A stretch of DNA of 45,953 nt. Source: Dorea_D hominis (lineage in GTDB: Bacteria; Bacillota; Clostridia; Lachnospirales; Lachnospiraceae). Within the stretch, counting starts at the first letter, position 1, and every line of letters begins with the position of its first letter. Under the pieces are notes generated by a model. It was not told the DNA's origin and searched no databases. It was given only the letters and a program-made list of their open reading frames with translations. The position numbers were made by a program, and so were the translations under genes. The stretch lies in contig NZ_JACOOY010000020.1 in NCBI RefSeq assembly GCF_014287705.1, positions 1 through 45,953 on the forward strand. Direction: 5' to 3'. Shown in pieces: positions 16,654 to 24,669 of this stretch.

Positions 16654-18492
16654 GTGAAAAACAGATTGAGAAAATTTTCAAAAGAAAATATAACATTCAA
16701 CATCCAGTCGATCATCATGTCGGTGCTTATGGCGATCACTGTTGTGACAATCGTTGTTATGGGATTTTTGCTCTATCACCGTTTCAAGCTCGCCATTGAT
16801 CGAATGGCGGTTGCGAATACAGAATCGAACGTAGAGAGTATGGTGGACCGTGTAAATGCGGATCTTTTGGATATGCGTCAGATTTTCAATGCGGCGAACT
16901 ACAATATCGTTCAGGAATTTGACATTTCCAGCCGTGAATTTACCGAGCAGTTCAGTCTTCTGTACGAAACGAATTCGGACAAGGTGCAGAGCGTGGCGCT
17001 GTATGGAAGTGATGGGAAACTTATCAGTTCTGAGCCGGTATCGGTGGAGAAGAAAATAGACGTAACAAGGCAGGACTGGTACCGGAATGCGGAGGACGCA
17101 ATTGAAAATATCCATTTCTCCGTTCCGCATATCCAAAATCTTTTTGCGGATGGTTCTTACCGTTTCCATCGAGTTGTTTCGCTGAGCCGCTATGTGGATG
17201 TCAACGACGGCGATAAGCCGCGAAGTGGTGTCCTCTTAGTGGATATGAAATATTCGGTTATTGAGGATGTGTTAAAACAGATCAATGACTCTTCGGAAGG
17301 CATTTACTATTATCTTATCAGCCGCGATGGAGAAATTATTTACCATCCGAGAAGAGCAGAGATGGACCGAGGGCTTTTTAACGAAAAGAGTGTCGGAACA
17401 GCCAAATACGAAGATGGAACGTATTCCATCAATGCGGATGGCCATAGGGAAAGCATTGTTGTCGGAAGTATTGCATATACCGGATGGAAACTTGTCGGTG
17501 TTGTGCCGGAGAGTGTGCAGACTGCAAGCATCAATCGATTCCGTTACTATGTATTTACGACGATCACAATTCTTCTGATGATGCTCCTTTATGGAAATAG
17601 ATTAGTTTCCCGAAAGATTTCCAAACCGATCCGCCAGCTGGAAGAGTCCGTAAAAGACCATGAGGCCGGTGGAAAACCGGACATTTACATTGGAGGTTCT
17701 ACGGAGATCCGACATTTGGGATATTCCGTTCAGAAGTCTTACGAGCAGATTGAGACTTTGATGGAAGAGATCATCCGCCAGCAGAATGAGCGAAGAAAGA
17801 GCGAGCTGGATGCATTGCAGAGCCAGATCAATCCACATTTTCTTTATAATACGCTGGAGTCGATCACGTGGATGATCGAGGCATACAAAAATGAAGGTGC
17901 TGTCGTTATGATTTCAGAGCTTGCGAAACTTTTGCGTGTCAGTTTGTCCCGGGGAAAGACAATTATTTCTATCAAGGATGAATTGCAGCACAGCCGAAGT
18001 TATATGAATATACAGCTTGTGCGCTATAAAGAGCGTTTTAAGATGGAATTTCAGATTGATGAAGAGATTGAAAAATATTGCATTGTAAAATTAGTCATTC
18101 AGCCGATCTTGGAAAATGCAATTTACTATGGCGTTGGAAATATGGATGAGGACGATGACGGCAAGATCATCGTGCGCGGTGAGAAGAAAGGCGATGACAT
18201 TTACATTTCCATTGAGGATAATGGAATGGGCATGCGCGAAGAAGTGTTGGAAAATATTTTGACAAATAATAATAAAGTTCCAAAGCACGGTTCCGGCGTA
18301 GGTGTTATTAACGTACATTCGAGAATCAAGCTTATGTTCGGTGAGCAGTATGGACTGGAAGTGTACAGCGAACCGGATGAGGGAACGAAAGTTGTAATCC
18401 ACATTCCGGCGATTTTGCATACGCCTGAGAATGCGGAAATGCTGGAAATGCAAAAATACACGCAGGGGAGGAATTTAGATGAAAAAAAATAA
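16654..18492 (+). CDS. YesM-type sensor histidine kinase
   Basis: A 612-residue membrane kinase. TM1 lies at about residues 20-45 and TM2 at about 290-310, flanking an extracytoplasmic Cache-like sensor of about 240 residues. A HAMP segment follows (about 312-365), then the His_kinase motif with His395 in QINPHFLYNTLES, typical of the YesM/LytS class, and an ATPase domain (PILENAIYYGVG, DNGMGM, GVGVINVHSRI). The start is GTG with GAAGGGA upstream; no ATG fits better. It partners the response regulator at 15028. The last 14 nt overlap the next gene, a periplasmic-binding-protein-like protein that may deliver the sugar signal to its Cache domain. Confidence 0.9.
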   Translation: MKNRLRKFSKENITFNIQSIIMSVLMAITVVTIVVMGFLLYHRFKLAIDRMAVANTESNVESMVDRVNADLLDMRQIFNAANYNIVQEFDISSREFTEQFSLLYETNSDKVQSVALYGSDGKLISSEPVSVEKKIDVTRQDWYRNAEDAIENIHFSVPHIQNLFADGSYRFHRVVSLSRYVDVNDGDKPRSGVLLVDMKYSVIEDVLKQINDSSEGIYYYLISRDGEIIYHPRRAEMDRGLFNEKSVGTAKYEDGTYSINADGHRESIVVGSIAYTGWKLVGVVPESVQTASINRFRYYVFTTITILLMMLLYGNRLVSRKISKPIRQLEESVKDHEAGGKPDIYIGGSTEIRHLGYSVQKSYEQIETLMEEIIRQQNERRKSELDALQSQINPHFLYNTLESITWMIEAYKNEGAVVMISELAKLLRVSLSRGKTIISIKDELQHSRSYMNIQLVRYKERFKMEFQIDEEIEKYCIVKLVIQPILENAIYYGVGNMDEDDDGKIIVRGEKKGDDIYISIEDNGMGMREEVLENILTNNNKVPKHGSGVGVINVHSRIKLMFGEQYGLEVYSEPDEGTKVVIHIPAILHTPENAEMLEMQKYTQGRNLDEKK

Positions 18493-19492
18493 AATAACCT
18501 TCCTCGTGCTGGAGACGATTTTGCTTGTGCTGGCATTGTTTTTCGTGTTGAAGATTTTCGATAAAAATGTGCCGGAGAAGCGAGTGGCAGTCATTCTCTC
18601 CGAATCGGGTGACAACCGCTGGGATTCGCTTATAAAAGGCCTGAAGCAGGCGGCGGATATCAATGGTCTTCATATGATCATCTGCAATACGGATAAGATT
18701 GACAGTACGGAGACGGAAAAAGAAATCATAAATGAACAGAAAAATAATGATATCGATGCATTTATCATTTGCCCGGCGCCGGGTGCGGACACCGAAAAAA
18801 TGATCAAAAAGCAGTGCTCCGGCATCCCGTATATTCTTATTATGGATGAATTTTATAACGGAACGCAGTTGATTAATGGGCAATCTTCAGACAGGGCGTC
18901 TCAGAATAAAGCGACTTCGGAATCGGCGAAAAAATCGCTTGGTGCAGTGATCGGGCCGGATTATTATAAAATCGGTACAACATTAGGAAAGCAGATTGGC
19001 AAAAAGAAGAAGACGGTAGGAATTGTAGCCGACTGGCGAGAGTCTGCGGCAAATCGTCAGATGATCAAAGGTTTGAAAGACGTGCTTAAAGATACCGAAA
19101 ATGAAATCAGCTGGTGCTATTACCGTCAAAAAGGACAGGACATCTGTGAAAGTGTAGCCCAGAAAAGTGATGTGGACGCCCTAGTCGTGCTGGATTCGAA
19201 AGCGTTGGAAGAGCTTGGCGAGAAATCGGAGCAAGGCACATACAGCAAGGCAGAAATATATGGAATTGGCAGCAGTGAAAAGGCAATCGTCTTGCTTGAT
19301 GACGGAGTGCTCAACGGCCTTATCGTTCCGGATACCTATTCCGTCGGCTACAAGAGCGTAGAAGAGATTGCGCAGAAACTGAACCGCAGATTTTATCGAA
19401 TCAAAGGTCATGAGACAGATATAAAGATATTTAGCAAACCAATATTTTCTTTAGATGACAATATGGAAAGGTTCATGTATTCCTATGAGTAA
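18479..19492 (+). CDS. Membrane-anchored sugar-binding-like protein, probable co-sensor
   Basis: A 337-residue protein with one N-terminal hydrophobic segment (about 7-27) and no lipobox, so it is probably anchored by an uncleaved helix. The rest resembles the type I periplasmic binding fold (Peripla_BP_4): VAVILSESGDNRWDSLIKGL, then DAFIICPAPG, VGIVADWRES, a DALVVLDSKAL strand and NGLIVPDTYSVGY. ATP-binding or permease partners are not encoded beside it. It overlaps the kinase gene by 14 nt and the next binding protein by 8 nt. In known systems such proteins bind sugar and contact the kinase. Ligand unknown. Confidence 0.75.
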   Translation: MKKNKITFLVLETILLVLALFFVLKIFDKNVPEKRVAVILSESGDNRWDSLIKGLKQAADINGLHMIICNTDKIDSTETEKEIINEQKNNDIDAFIICPAPGADTEKMIKKQCSGIPYILIMDEFYNGTQLINGQSSDRASQNKATSESAKKSLGAVIGPDYYKIGTTLGKQIGKKKKTVGIVADWRESAANRQMIKGLKDVLKDTENEISWCYYRQKGQDICESVAQKSDVDALVVLDSKALEELGEKSEQGTYSKAEIYGIGSSEKAIVLLDDGVLNGLIVPDTYSVGYKSVEEIAQKLNRRFYRIKGHETDIKIFSKPIFSLDDNMERFMYSYE

Positions 19493-20534
19493 AAGAAATG
19501 AAAGAAACAGAAAGTATAAACGTGTGATCGCAGTTACATTAATGCTCACCCTTCTCGCATCTGGATGTGGAAAGGAAAAGCCGAAGTCCAATAATATTCT
19601 TCGAGTTGGTGTCGTAACGTACACCCAGGATGATCCATTTATCAATGCTATGACAGATAAATTGAAAGAGAATTTCAAGGAAATGGAATCCGAAGATTTT
19701 AAGATTATCGTGTCTGTGAAAAATGGAGATGATAACCAGCAGGATCAAAATGAGATCGTAGAAGAAATGATCGACGCTGGATGTGACGTGCTTTGTGTAA
19801 ATCTCGTTGACAGAACAGCGCCATCCCGCATTATAAGGATGGCGAAACAAGAAAGTATACCGATCATTTTCTTTAACCGTGAGCCGGTAAAAGAAGACAT
19901 TATGCAGTGGGAGAAACTATATTATGTCGGATGTGACGCAGAGCAGTCTGGCGTAATGCAAGGTGAAATTGTTGCAAACTACCTTAAAAATCATCCGGAG
20001 GTGGATGTGAACAAAGATGGCAAGATACAGTATGTTCTTTTAGAAGGTGAGGCCGGTCACCAGGATGCCATTAGCCGAACGGACTATGCAGTAAAGACAC
20101 TGATCGAACACGATGTGAAATTAGAAAAATTAAGCTATCAGTTTGCAGACTGGAACCGTGGGCAGGCGGAAAATCGAATGACCCGTCTCATCCAGCAATA
20201 TGGCAAAGAAATCGAACTTGTTATTTCAAATAACGACGAGATGGCATTGGGCGCTGTGGAGGCTTGCAGAAAGGCCGGATACAGAGGAAATGATTGGCCG
20301 GTGATTTTCGGAATTGACGGGCTGGAGGATGCTCTGAATGCGATCAAGAACGGCCAGATGCAAGGAACTGTCTACAACGACAACGAAGACCAGGCAAGTG
20401 AGCTTGCGAAGTTGTCTGTGGAAGTATTTCGCGGGGACAACAAGTATCGAAGCCAGCTGACGGACGGCAGATATTATGTCTCTGAATACCGTCAGGTAGA
20501 TGAGGAGAATGTAGATGAGTTCTTGGAAAAATAG
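19485..20534 (+). CDS. Galactose/glucose-binding lipoprotein, conventional domain order
   Basis: A 349-residue lipoprotein of the MglB family. I chose the ATG at 19485 because it places the lipobox LLASGC, with Cys28, at a normal distance; the in-frame ATG at 19455 would add ten residues. Family motifs appear in the standard order: VGVVTYTQDDPFI near the start, LCVNLVD, IIFFNREP, YYVGCDAEQSG, a DVNKDGKIQ calcium loop, GEAGHQDAISRT, FADWN, VISNNDEMA, FGIDG and GTVYNDNEDQ. These are the sugar and calcium sites of the E. coli galactose-binding protein. It lies in the sensor operon, not in mgl, so it may sense as well as deliver sugar. It is the in-window reference for the permuted MglB. Confidence 0.85.
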   Translation: MSKRNERNRKYKRVIAVTLMLTLLASGCGKEKPKSNNILRVGVVTYTQDDPFINAMTDKLKENFKEMESEDFKIIVSVKNGDDNQQDQNEIVEEMIDAGCDVLCVNLVDRTAPSRIIRMAKQESIPIIFFNREPVKEDIMQWEKLYYVGCDAEQSGVMQGEIVANYLKNHPEVDVNKDGKIQYVLLEGEAGHQDAISRTDYAVKTLIEHDVKLEKLSYQFADWNRGQAENRMTRLIQQYGKEIELVISNNDEMALGAVEACRKAGYRGNDWPVIFGIDGLEDALNAIKNGQMQGTVYNDNEDQASELAKLSVEVFRGDNKYRSQLTDGRYYVSEYRQVDEENVDEFLEK

Positions 20535-20608
20535 TCCGGAGAAGTTATTAGGAAAAATAAGTATAGATAGCGTGAGATAGCGTGAGAAGAGAGCGAAAGG
20601 ATAGAAAA

Positions 20609-21199
20609 ATGGACAATACATGGGTAGCACAGTTTTATGAGGAAACCGATCCGGTGAAGCGAATGGAAATGCTGGAGGCGCATGGAGAAGATGCAGCCGG
20701 TGAGGAGGCGAGTGAGGAAGCGAAAAGAAATGCATGCAGGAAAGAATTGTGGGTTGTGCGCTATGGAAAACGCAGACCAAGAAAAGATGAATTTGTCGGA
20801 GGCTTTGTGGAATTAAAAGGCATGGCAGAGGCAACGACAATCGATATCGGTGGCATGCGCAGAAAGCAGGCTGCAAAAATCCTTTCCACATTGGGGTTAT
20901 CCGCAGTAAGACTACAGGATGAACTGTACAAAGAAGTACTTCTGGCGGAACTTCAGAATGCATTCAAGCGTTACTTTGAAGTGAGCCGCGGAGGCAGAGG
21001 ATTTACTTCTCTCGTATTTGGAATGGGACAGCTTTCAGACGAAGGCGTTGCAAAGAAGCTTGCAGAGCAGGTCAGTATTATTGCTTTTAAGGCACCGCGG
21101 ATGCTTCGTATGGAGAAAGAATTCGCACTGCTTAAGGAAGCGGCACTTCTTGCTTTTAGAGAGGAATATCCGAATAGAGAGCATTTTTTGAATAAGTAG
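20609..21199 (+). CDS. Uncharacterised cytoplasmic protein at the end of the sugar-sensing operon
   Basis: A 196-residue soluble protein with no signal peptide or membrane segment. The ATG at 20609 has AAAGG 8 nt upstream; the GTG at 20582 is less likely. The N-terminal 60 residues are acidic and helical (PVKRMEMLEAHGEDAAGEEAS). A basic segment (VVRYGKRRPRKDEFVGGF) follows, then a helical C-terminal part with a glycine-rich turn (SRGGRGFTSLVFGMG). I do not recognise the family with certainty. It follows the binding-protein gene by about 75 nt and is closed by a terminator, so it is probably cotranscribed with the sensor genes. Confidence 0.65.
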   Translation: MDNTWVAQFYEETDPVKRMEMLEAHGEDAAGEEASEEAKRNACRKELWVVRYGKRRPRKDEFVGGFVELKGMAEATTIDIGGMRRKQAAKILSTLGLSAVRLQDELYKEVLLAELQNAFKRYFEVSRGGRGFTSLVFGMGQLSDEGVAKKLAEQVSIIAFKAPRMLRMEKEFALLKEAALLAFREEYPNREHFLNK

Positions 21200-21216
21200 A
21201 ATATATTTCGGGCAAG

Positions 21217-21248
21217 AAAAACCCCGGCCGGTGCGGTCGGGGTTTTTT
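21217..21248 (+). terminator. Terminator of the rightward sensor operon
   Basis: AAAACCCCGGCCG / CGGTCGGGGTTTT, one G-U pair, GTG loop, ending in a T-run, 17 nt after the stop codon. Confidence 0.9.
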
Positions 21249-21280
21249 GATGTGTGATTGTGGGTTGTTACTGGTGTCCG

Positions 21281-21329
21281 CAAGACAACACCAATCAGCC
21301 CTCTACGCACACAAAAAAAAGGAAGCTGC
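21281..21329 (-). repeat. Partner of the inverted repeat at 14864-14912
   Basis: These 49 bases match 14864-14912 in inverse orientation with one mismatch. They lie between the two convergent terminators and overlap the mglC terminator stem. With 21635-21673 they are the likely source of the scar at 14.8 kb. The two copies flank the whole sensor operon (15-21.2 kb). Confidence 0.85.
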
Positions 21330-21369
21330 CGCCCCGCGATTAAGAAATCGCGGGGCGGCAGCTTCCTTT
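21318..21369 (-). terminator. Terminator of mglBAC
   Basis: A perfect 24-bp GC-rich stem (21318-21341 with 21346-21369) with a 4-nt loop is followed on the minus strand by eight T residues. It starts 32 nt after the mglC stop codon. It opposes the terminator of the rightward operon. Confidence 0.93.
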
Positions 21370-21401
21370 ATGTACATCCACTTAATGGAAGGACAATTTA
21401 A

Positions 21402-23054
21402 TTATTTCTTCTGGACATATTTCAGACAGTCAAGTGTTACGGCTGCGAGGATGATAATACCTTCGAAGATGAACTGAAGGTTTGTATCAATACCAAGGAT
21501 TGTCAGAGAGTATGTAAGAGATGTGAAGATAAGTACACCAGTTACAACTCCGGAAATCTTACCGATACCACCAGTAAATGATACACCACCAACTACGCAG
21601 GCTGCAATGGCATCCATATCCCATCCTTGTCCGTAAGCTGCACTACCTGAACCAACCATACGGTTACACTCAAGCCATGAACCAAATCCATAAAGGATAC
21701 CAGCAAGGATAAATGCTCCCATTGTTACTTTGAATACGGAAATACCAGAAACTGCTGCTGCTTCCGGGTTTCCACCTACAGCGTAGAGGTTTTTACCAAA
21801 TGTTGTTTTGTTCCAGATGAACCATACGATTGCAACTGCAGCTACAGCCCAAAGTACGATTGTCGGGAATCTTCCAGCCTGTGGAATGAACATTTTCGGA
21901 ATCTCTGAATCAATCGCACCGAAGGAAACACCTTTTGTTGCGTATGTTACAAGACCGAAGATGATAAGCATGTTCGCCATTGTAGAAATGAACGGATGCA
22001 TCTTAAATCTTGCCATGAAGAATCCAGCGATCATAGAGAATACAGTTGTCAGGATTACACAAACGCCTAATGCTAATAAAGCTTTCGGTACCGGAGCCAT
22101 CTTTGAGAAGTCAAATACATGTCCGAATACTGTACCTGTGTTGATTCCGTTATGCATGATGATTGTAGATGTTACCATACCCATACCAACCATACGTCCT
22201 ACGGAAAGGTCTGTACCTGTTAAGAGGATCAGTCCTGCAACACCAAGTGCTAAGAACATACGAGGTGAAGCCTGCTGTAAAATATTCAAAATGTTAGTTG
22301 CTGTAAATAACTGTGTATTCTTTACGATTGGTGTAATGATACACAGAGCGATGAAGATTAAAATGATTACAATGTAAAGACCATTCTTGTATAAGAACTG
22401 TGCTACATTGAAAGAATATTTATAGTTTTCAATCTTCTGTGCATACTGCTGAGAAAGTGTAAATTCAGACATTCTCAGAAGGTCGATCAAATGGAATTTG
22501 TGCATATATGCATCATGTTTTCTGTCTTTGATTTCCTGTACTCTTGACTCGTGAGTCATTTCCGCATCAAAGAGGTGATTCTTTAATACATATTTCTCAG
22601 CTTTAATCTCTTCAGAGTCTTTCAGAGCTGCAACTTTTTTCTTGTGCTCTTCCTGAAGTTTCATTTTAACCTTAGCGTATCTGCTCTCTTCGTCCTTCAT
22701 CTCAGTTTCGCAGCTCTTAGCTACGATATTATAATAGTCGTTATTATAATGTTTAGCGAGATATCCTTCAGCGTCAGCAATCAGCTTGTTGATCGTTGCT
22801 TTGTTTTTATTTTCAACAGCAACTGCTTTTTCAAGCTCTTTCTTGCTGTTAGCAATAATCTTAGAACTCTCTTCTTTGCTTAAGTTTTTATCTTCTTTTG
22901 CGATTGCGATCTGGTTCTTTAAAGTATTCACTTTATCTGTACCTTCGATACGCAATTCGTCAATCTGTTTCTGAATCTTACCTACATATTCATCAATCGG
23001 TTGGAGAAGTTTCGCTTCTTCTTCAGCCGAGATAATAAAGCTCTTTTCTGCCAT
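21402..23054 (-). CDS. mglC: Galactose/methylgalactoside ABC transporter permease with long coiled-coil N-terminus
   Basis: A 550-residue protein. Residues about 225-550 are a BPD_transp_2 sugar permease of MglC/RbsC type with 8-10 membrane segments and the conserved GLILLTGTDLSVGRMVGMG and GGVSFTGGIGKISGV motifs. E. coli MglC is about 336 residues. The extra ~215 N-terminal residues are charged, helical and coiled-coil-like (many Glu/Lys heptads from 10 to 180) and have no signal peptide, so they should be cytoplasmic. They could contact MglA or another cytoplasmic factor. GAGAGGAG precedes the ATG, 18 nt after mglA. The permease moves sugar delivered by MglB across the membrane. Confidence 0.9.
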   Translation of the reverse strand: MAEKSFIISAEEEAKLLQPIDEYVGKIQKQIDELRIEGTDKVNTLKNQIAIAKEDKNLSKEESSKIIANSKKELEKAVAVENKNKATINKLIADAEGYLAKHYNNDYYNIVAKSCETEMKDEESRYAKVKMKLQEEHKKKVAALKDSEEIKAEKYVLKNHLFDAEMTHESRVQEIKDRKHDAYMHKFHLIDLLRMSEFTLSQQYAQKIENYKYSFNVAQFLYKNGLYIVIILIFIALCIITPIVKNTQLFTATNILNILQQASPRMFLALGVAGLILLTGTDLSVGRMVGMGMVTSTIIMHNGINTGTVFGHVFDFSKMAPVPKALLALGVCVILTTVFSMIAGFFMARFKMHPFISTMANMLIIFGLVTYATKGVSFGAIDSEIPKMFIPQAGRFPTIVLWAVAAVAIVWFIWNKTTFGKNLYAVGGNPEAAAVSGISVFKVTMGAFILAGILYGFGSWLECNRMVGSGSAAYGQGWDMDAIAACVVGGVSFTGGIGKISGVVTGVLIFTSLTYSLTILGIDTNLQFIFEGIIILAAVTLDCLKYVQKK

Positions 23055-23072
23055 TTCTAATACTCCTCTCTG

Positions 23073-24581
23073 TTACAAATACTTCGCACTGAGTCTCAAT
23101 AATTCTTCCTGATCTGTTTCCTTTGTATTAACAATACCTGCGAGACGTCCGTTGGACATAACTCCGATACGGTTTGTAATACCAAGGATCTCCGGCATCT
23201 CTGAGGAAACAACGATAATCGTCTTTCCCTGTTTTGCCATGTTAATGATCAGTTCGTAAATTTCATATTTTGCACCAACATCGATACCTCTGGTCGGGTC
23301 ATCCATCATGAATACCTGTGGTGAACGTTCTAGCCATTTTCCGAAGATCGCTTTCTGCTGGTTTCCTCCGGAAAGGTTTGAGATCATATCATCCGGTCCC
23401 ATACATTTTGTATGCATAACCTTGATTTCCTCAGCAGTTGCACGTACCATTCTGTCATGTGATAATGCAATACCTTTTTTGTAATGATTCATGTTCGCGA
23501 TCGTAGTGTTAAATGTAATATCGCCTTTCAGGAACAATCCGTTGGCCTTTCTTTCCTCTGTGATCAGAGCAAATCCGTGGTCCATTGCATCCTTAGGTGA
23601 TGTAAAGTTCATAACTTTACCGTTGTATAATACATTTCCTTCTGCTCTTGTACGTATTCCGAAAATAGTTTCCAGAAGTTCTGTACGTCCGGCTCCAACC
23701 AGACCATAGAATCCAAAGATTTCTCCTTTTTTGATATCAAAGGAAATATTCTGAAGTTTTGGTGCATACTTTGTTGAAAGATTTTGTACAGAGAAAATGG
23801 TTTCTCCCGGTTCATTGTCAACAGGCGGGAATCTGTTATCCAGAGAACGACCAACCATGGCTGCAATCAATTCGTTCATATCTGTGTTCTTGCTCTCTTT
23901 TGTCATAACAAGGCTACCATCTCGCAGTACGGAGATCTCATCACAGATATTGAAAATTTCGTCCATCTTATGTGAAATATAGATCAGGGAAATTCCCTGT
24001 GCTTTCAGCTGACGCATCATTTTGAAAAGTTTTTCAACCTCTGGTGCTGTCAGGGATGATGTAGGCTCATCCAAAACGATTACCTTAGAATTATAAGAAA
24101 TTGCTTTTGCAATCTCACACATCTGTCTCTGAGATACAGACATCTTCTTCATAGGCTGTGTCAGGTTTGCTGTGATTCCAAGCTTTCTGAACAACTGTGC
24201 TGTTTCTTTTTTCATTCTTCCCTCGTCGATAACTCCAAGTGAATTCTTTGGATATCGACCAAGGAACATATTGTCAATAACGCTTCTTTCAAGACACTGG
24301 TTCAACTCCTGATGTACCATCGCTACACCGTTCTCCAGTGCATCCTTCGGTCCTGAGAAGTTTACTTCTTTGCCATCTAATATTATTGTCCCCTCATCTT
24401 TCTGATAAGTTCCAAAGAGACATTTCATCATCGTCGATTTTCCGGCACCGTTTTCACCCATAAGTCCCATAATGGTTCCAGGTTTCACATTCATGTTGAT
24501 ACCCTTCAGTACTTTATTTCTACCGAATGATTTACTCATGCCATTAATCGATAAGATGTATTTATTCTTATCTTCTGTCAT
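23073..24581 (-). CDS. mglA: Galactose/methylgalactoside ABC transporter ATP-binding protein
   Basis: A 502-residue tandem ATPase of the MglA/RbsA class. The first domain has Walker A GENGAGKST, a Q-loop, signature MSVSQRQMCEIAKA and Walker B KVIVLDEPTSSLT. The second has a degenerate Walker A (GLVGAGRTELLE), signature NLSGGNQQKAIFGKWL and Walker B QVFMMDDPTRGIDVG. Such asymmetry is normal for the family. The length matches E. coli MglA (about 506). It energises uptake through MglC. It is the second gene of mglBAC, 88 nt after mglB, with an RNA hairpin between them. Confidence 0.95.
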   Translation of the reverse strand: MTEDKNKYILSINGMSKSFGRNKVLKGINMNVKPGTIMGLMGENGAGKSTMMKCLFGTYQKDEGTIILDGKEVNFSGPKDALENGVAMVHQELNQCLERSVIDNMFLGRYPKNSLGVIDEGRMKKETAQLFRKLGITANLTQPMKKMSVSQRQMCEIAKAISYNSKVIVLDEPTSSLTAPEVEKLFKMMRQLKAQGISLIYISHKMDEIFNICDEISVLRDGSLVMTKESKNTDMNELIAAMVGRSLDNRFPPVDNEPGETIFSVQNLSTKYAPKLQNISFDIKKGEIFGFYGLVGAGRTELLETIFGIRTRAEGNVLYNGKVMNFTSPKDAMDHGFALITEERKANGLFLKGDITFNTTIANMNHYKKGIALSHDRMVRATAEEIKVMHTKCMGPDDMISNLSGGNQQKAIFGKWLERSPQVFMMDDPTRGIDVGAKYEIYELIINMAKQGKTIIVVSSEMPEILGITNRIGVMSNGRLAGIVNTKETDQEELLRLSAKYL

Positions 24582-24608
24582 AGCTCTGCTTCCTTTTCTT
24601 ATTGAAAG

Positions 24609-24632
24609 AGAGGTATCATCACTGACACCCCT
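24609..24632 (-). promoter_or_regulatory. Intercistronic hairpin between mglB and mglA
   Basis: On the minus strand AGGGGTGTCA pairs with TGATACCTCT over 10 bp (with G-U pairs) around a GTGA loop, without a T-run. Such hairpins after binding-protein genes often protect the upstream mRNA and keep the binding protein in excess over the ATPase. That role is inferred. Confidence 0.5.
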
Positions 24633-24669
24633 CTATTGTTTCATTCATTTACCAGTTTACGAACTTTAA

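Noticed and set aside
20226..20963. A 245-codon minus-strand open frame across the binding-protein and hypothetical genes
   Set aside because: It spans two well-supported genes on the other strand, and its Pro/His/Leu-rich translation is typical of antisense frames.
21800..22377. A 189-codon plus-strand open frame inside mglC
   Set aside because: mglC on the minus strand has clear permease motifs, and this frame is its antisense shadow.
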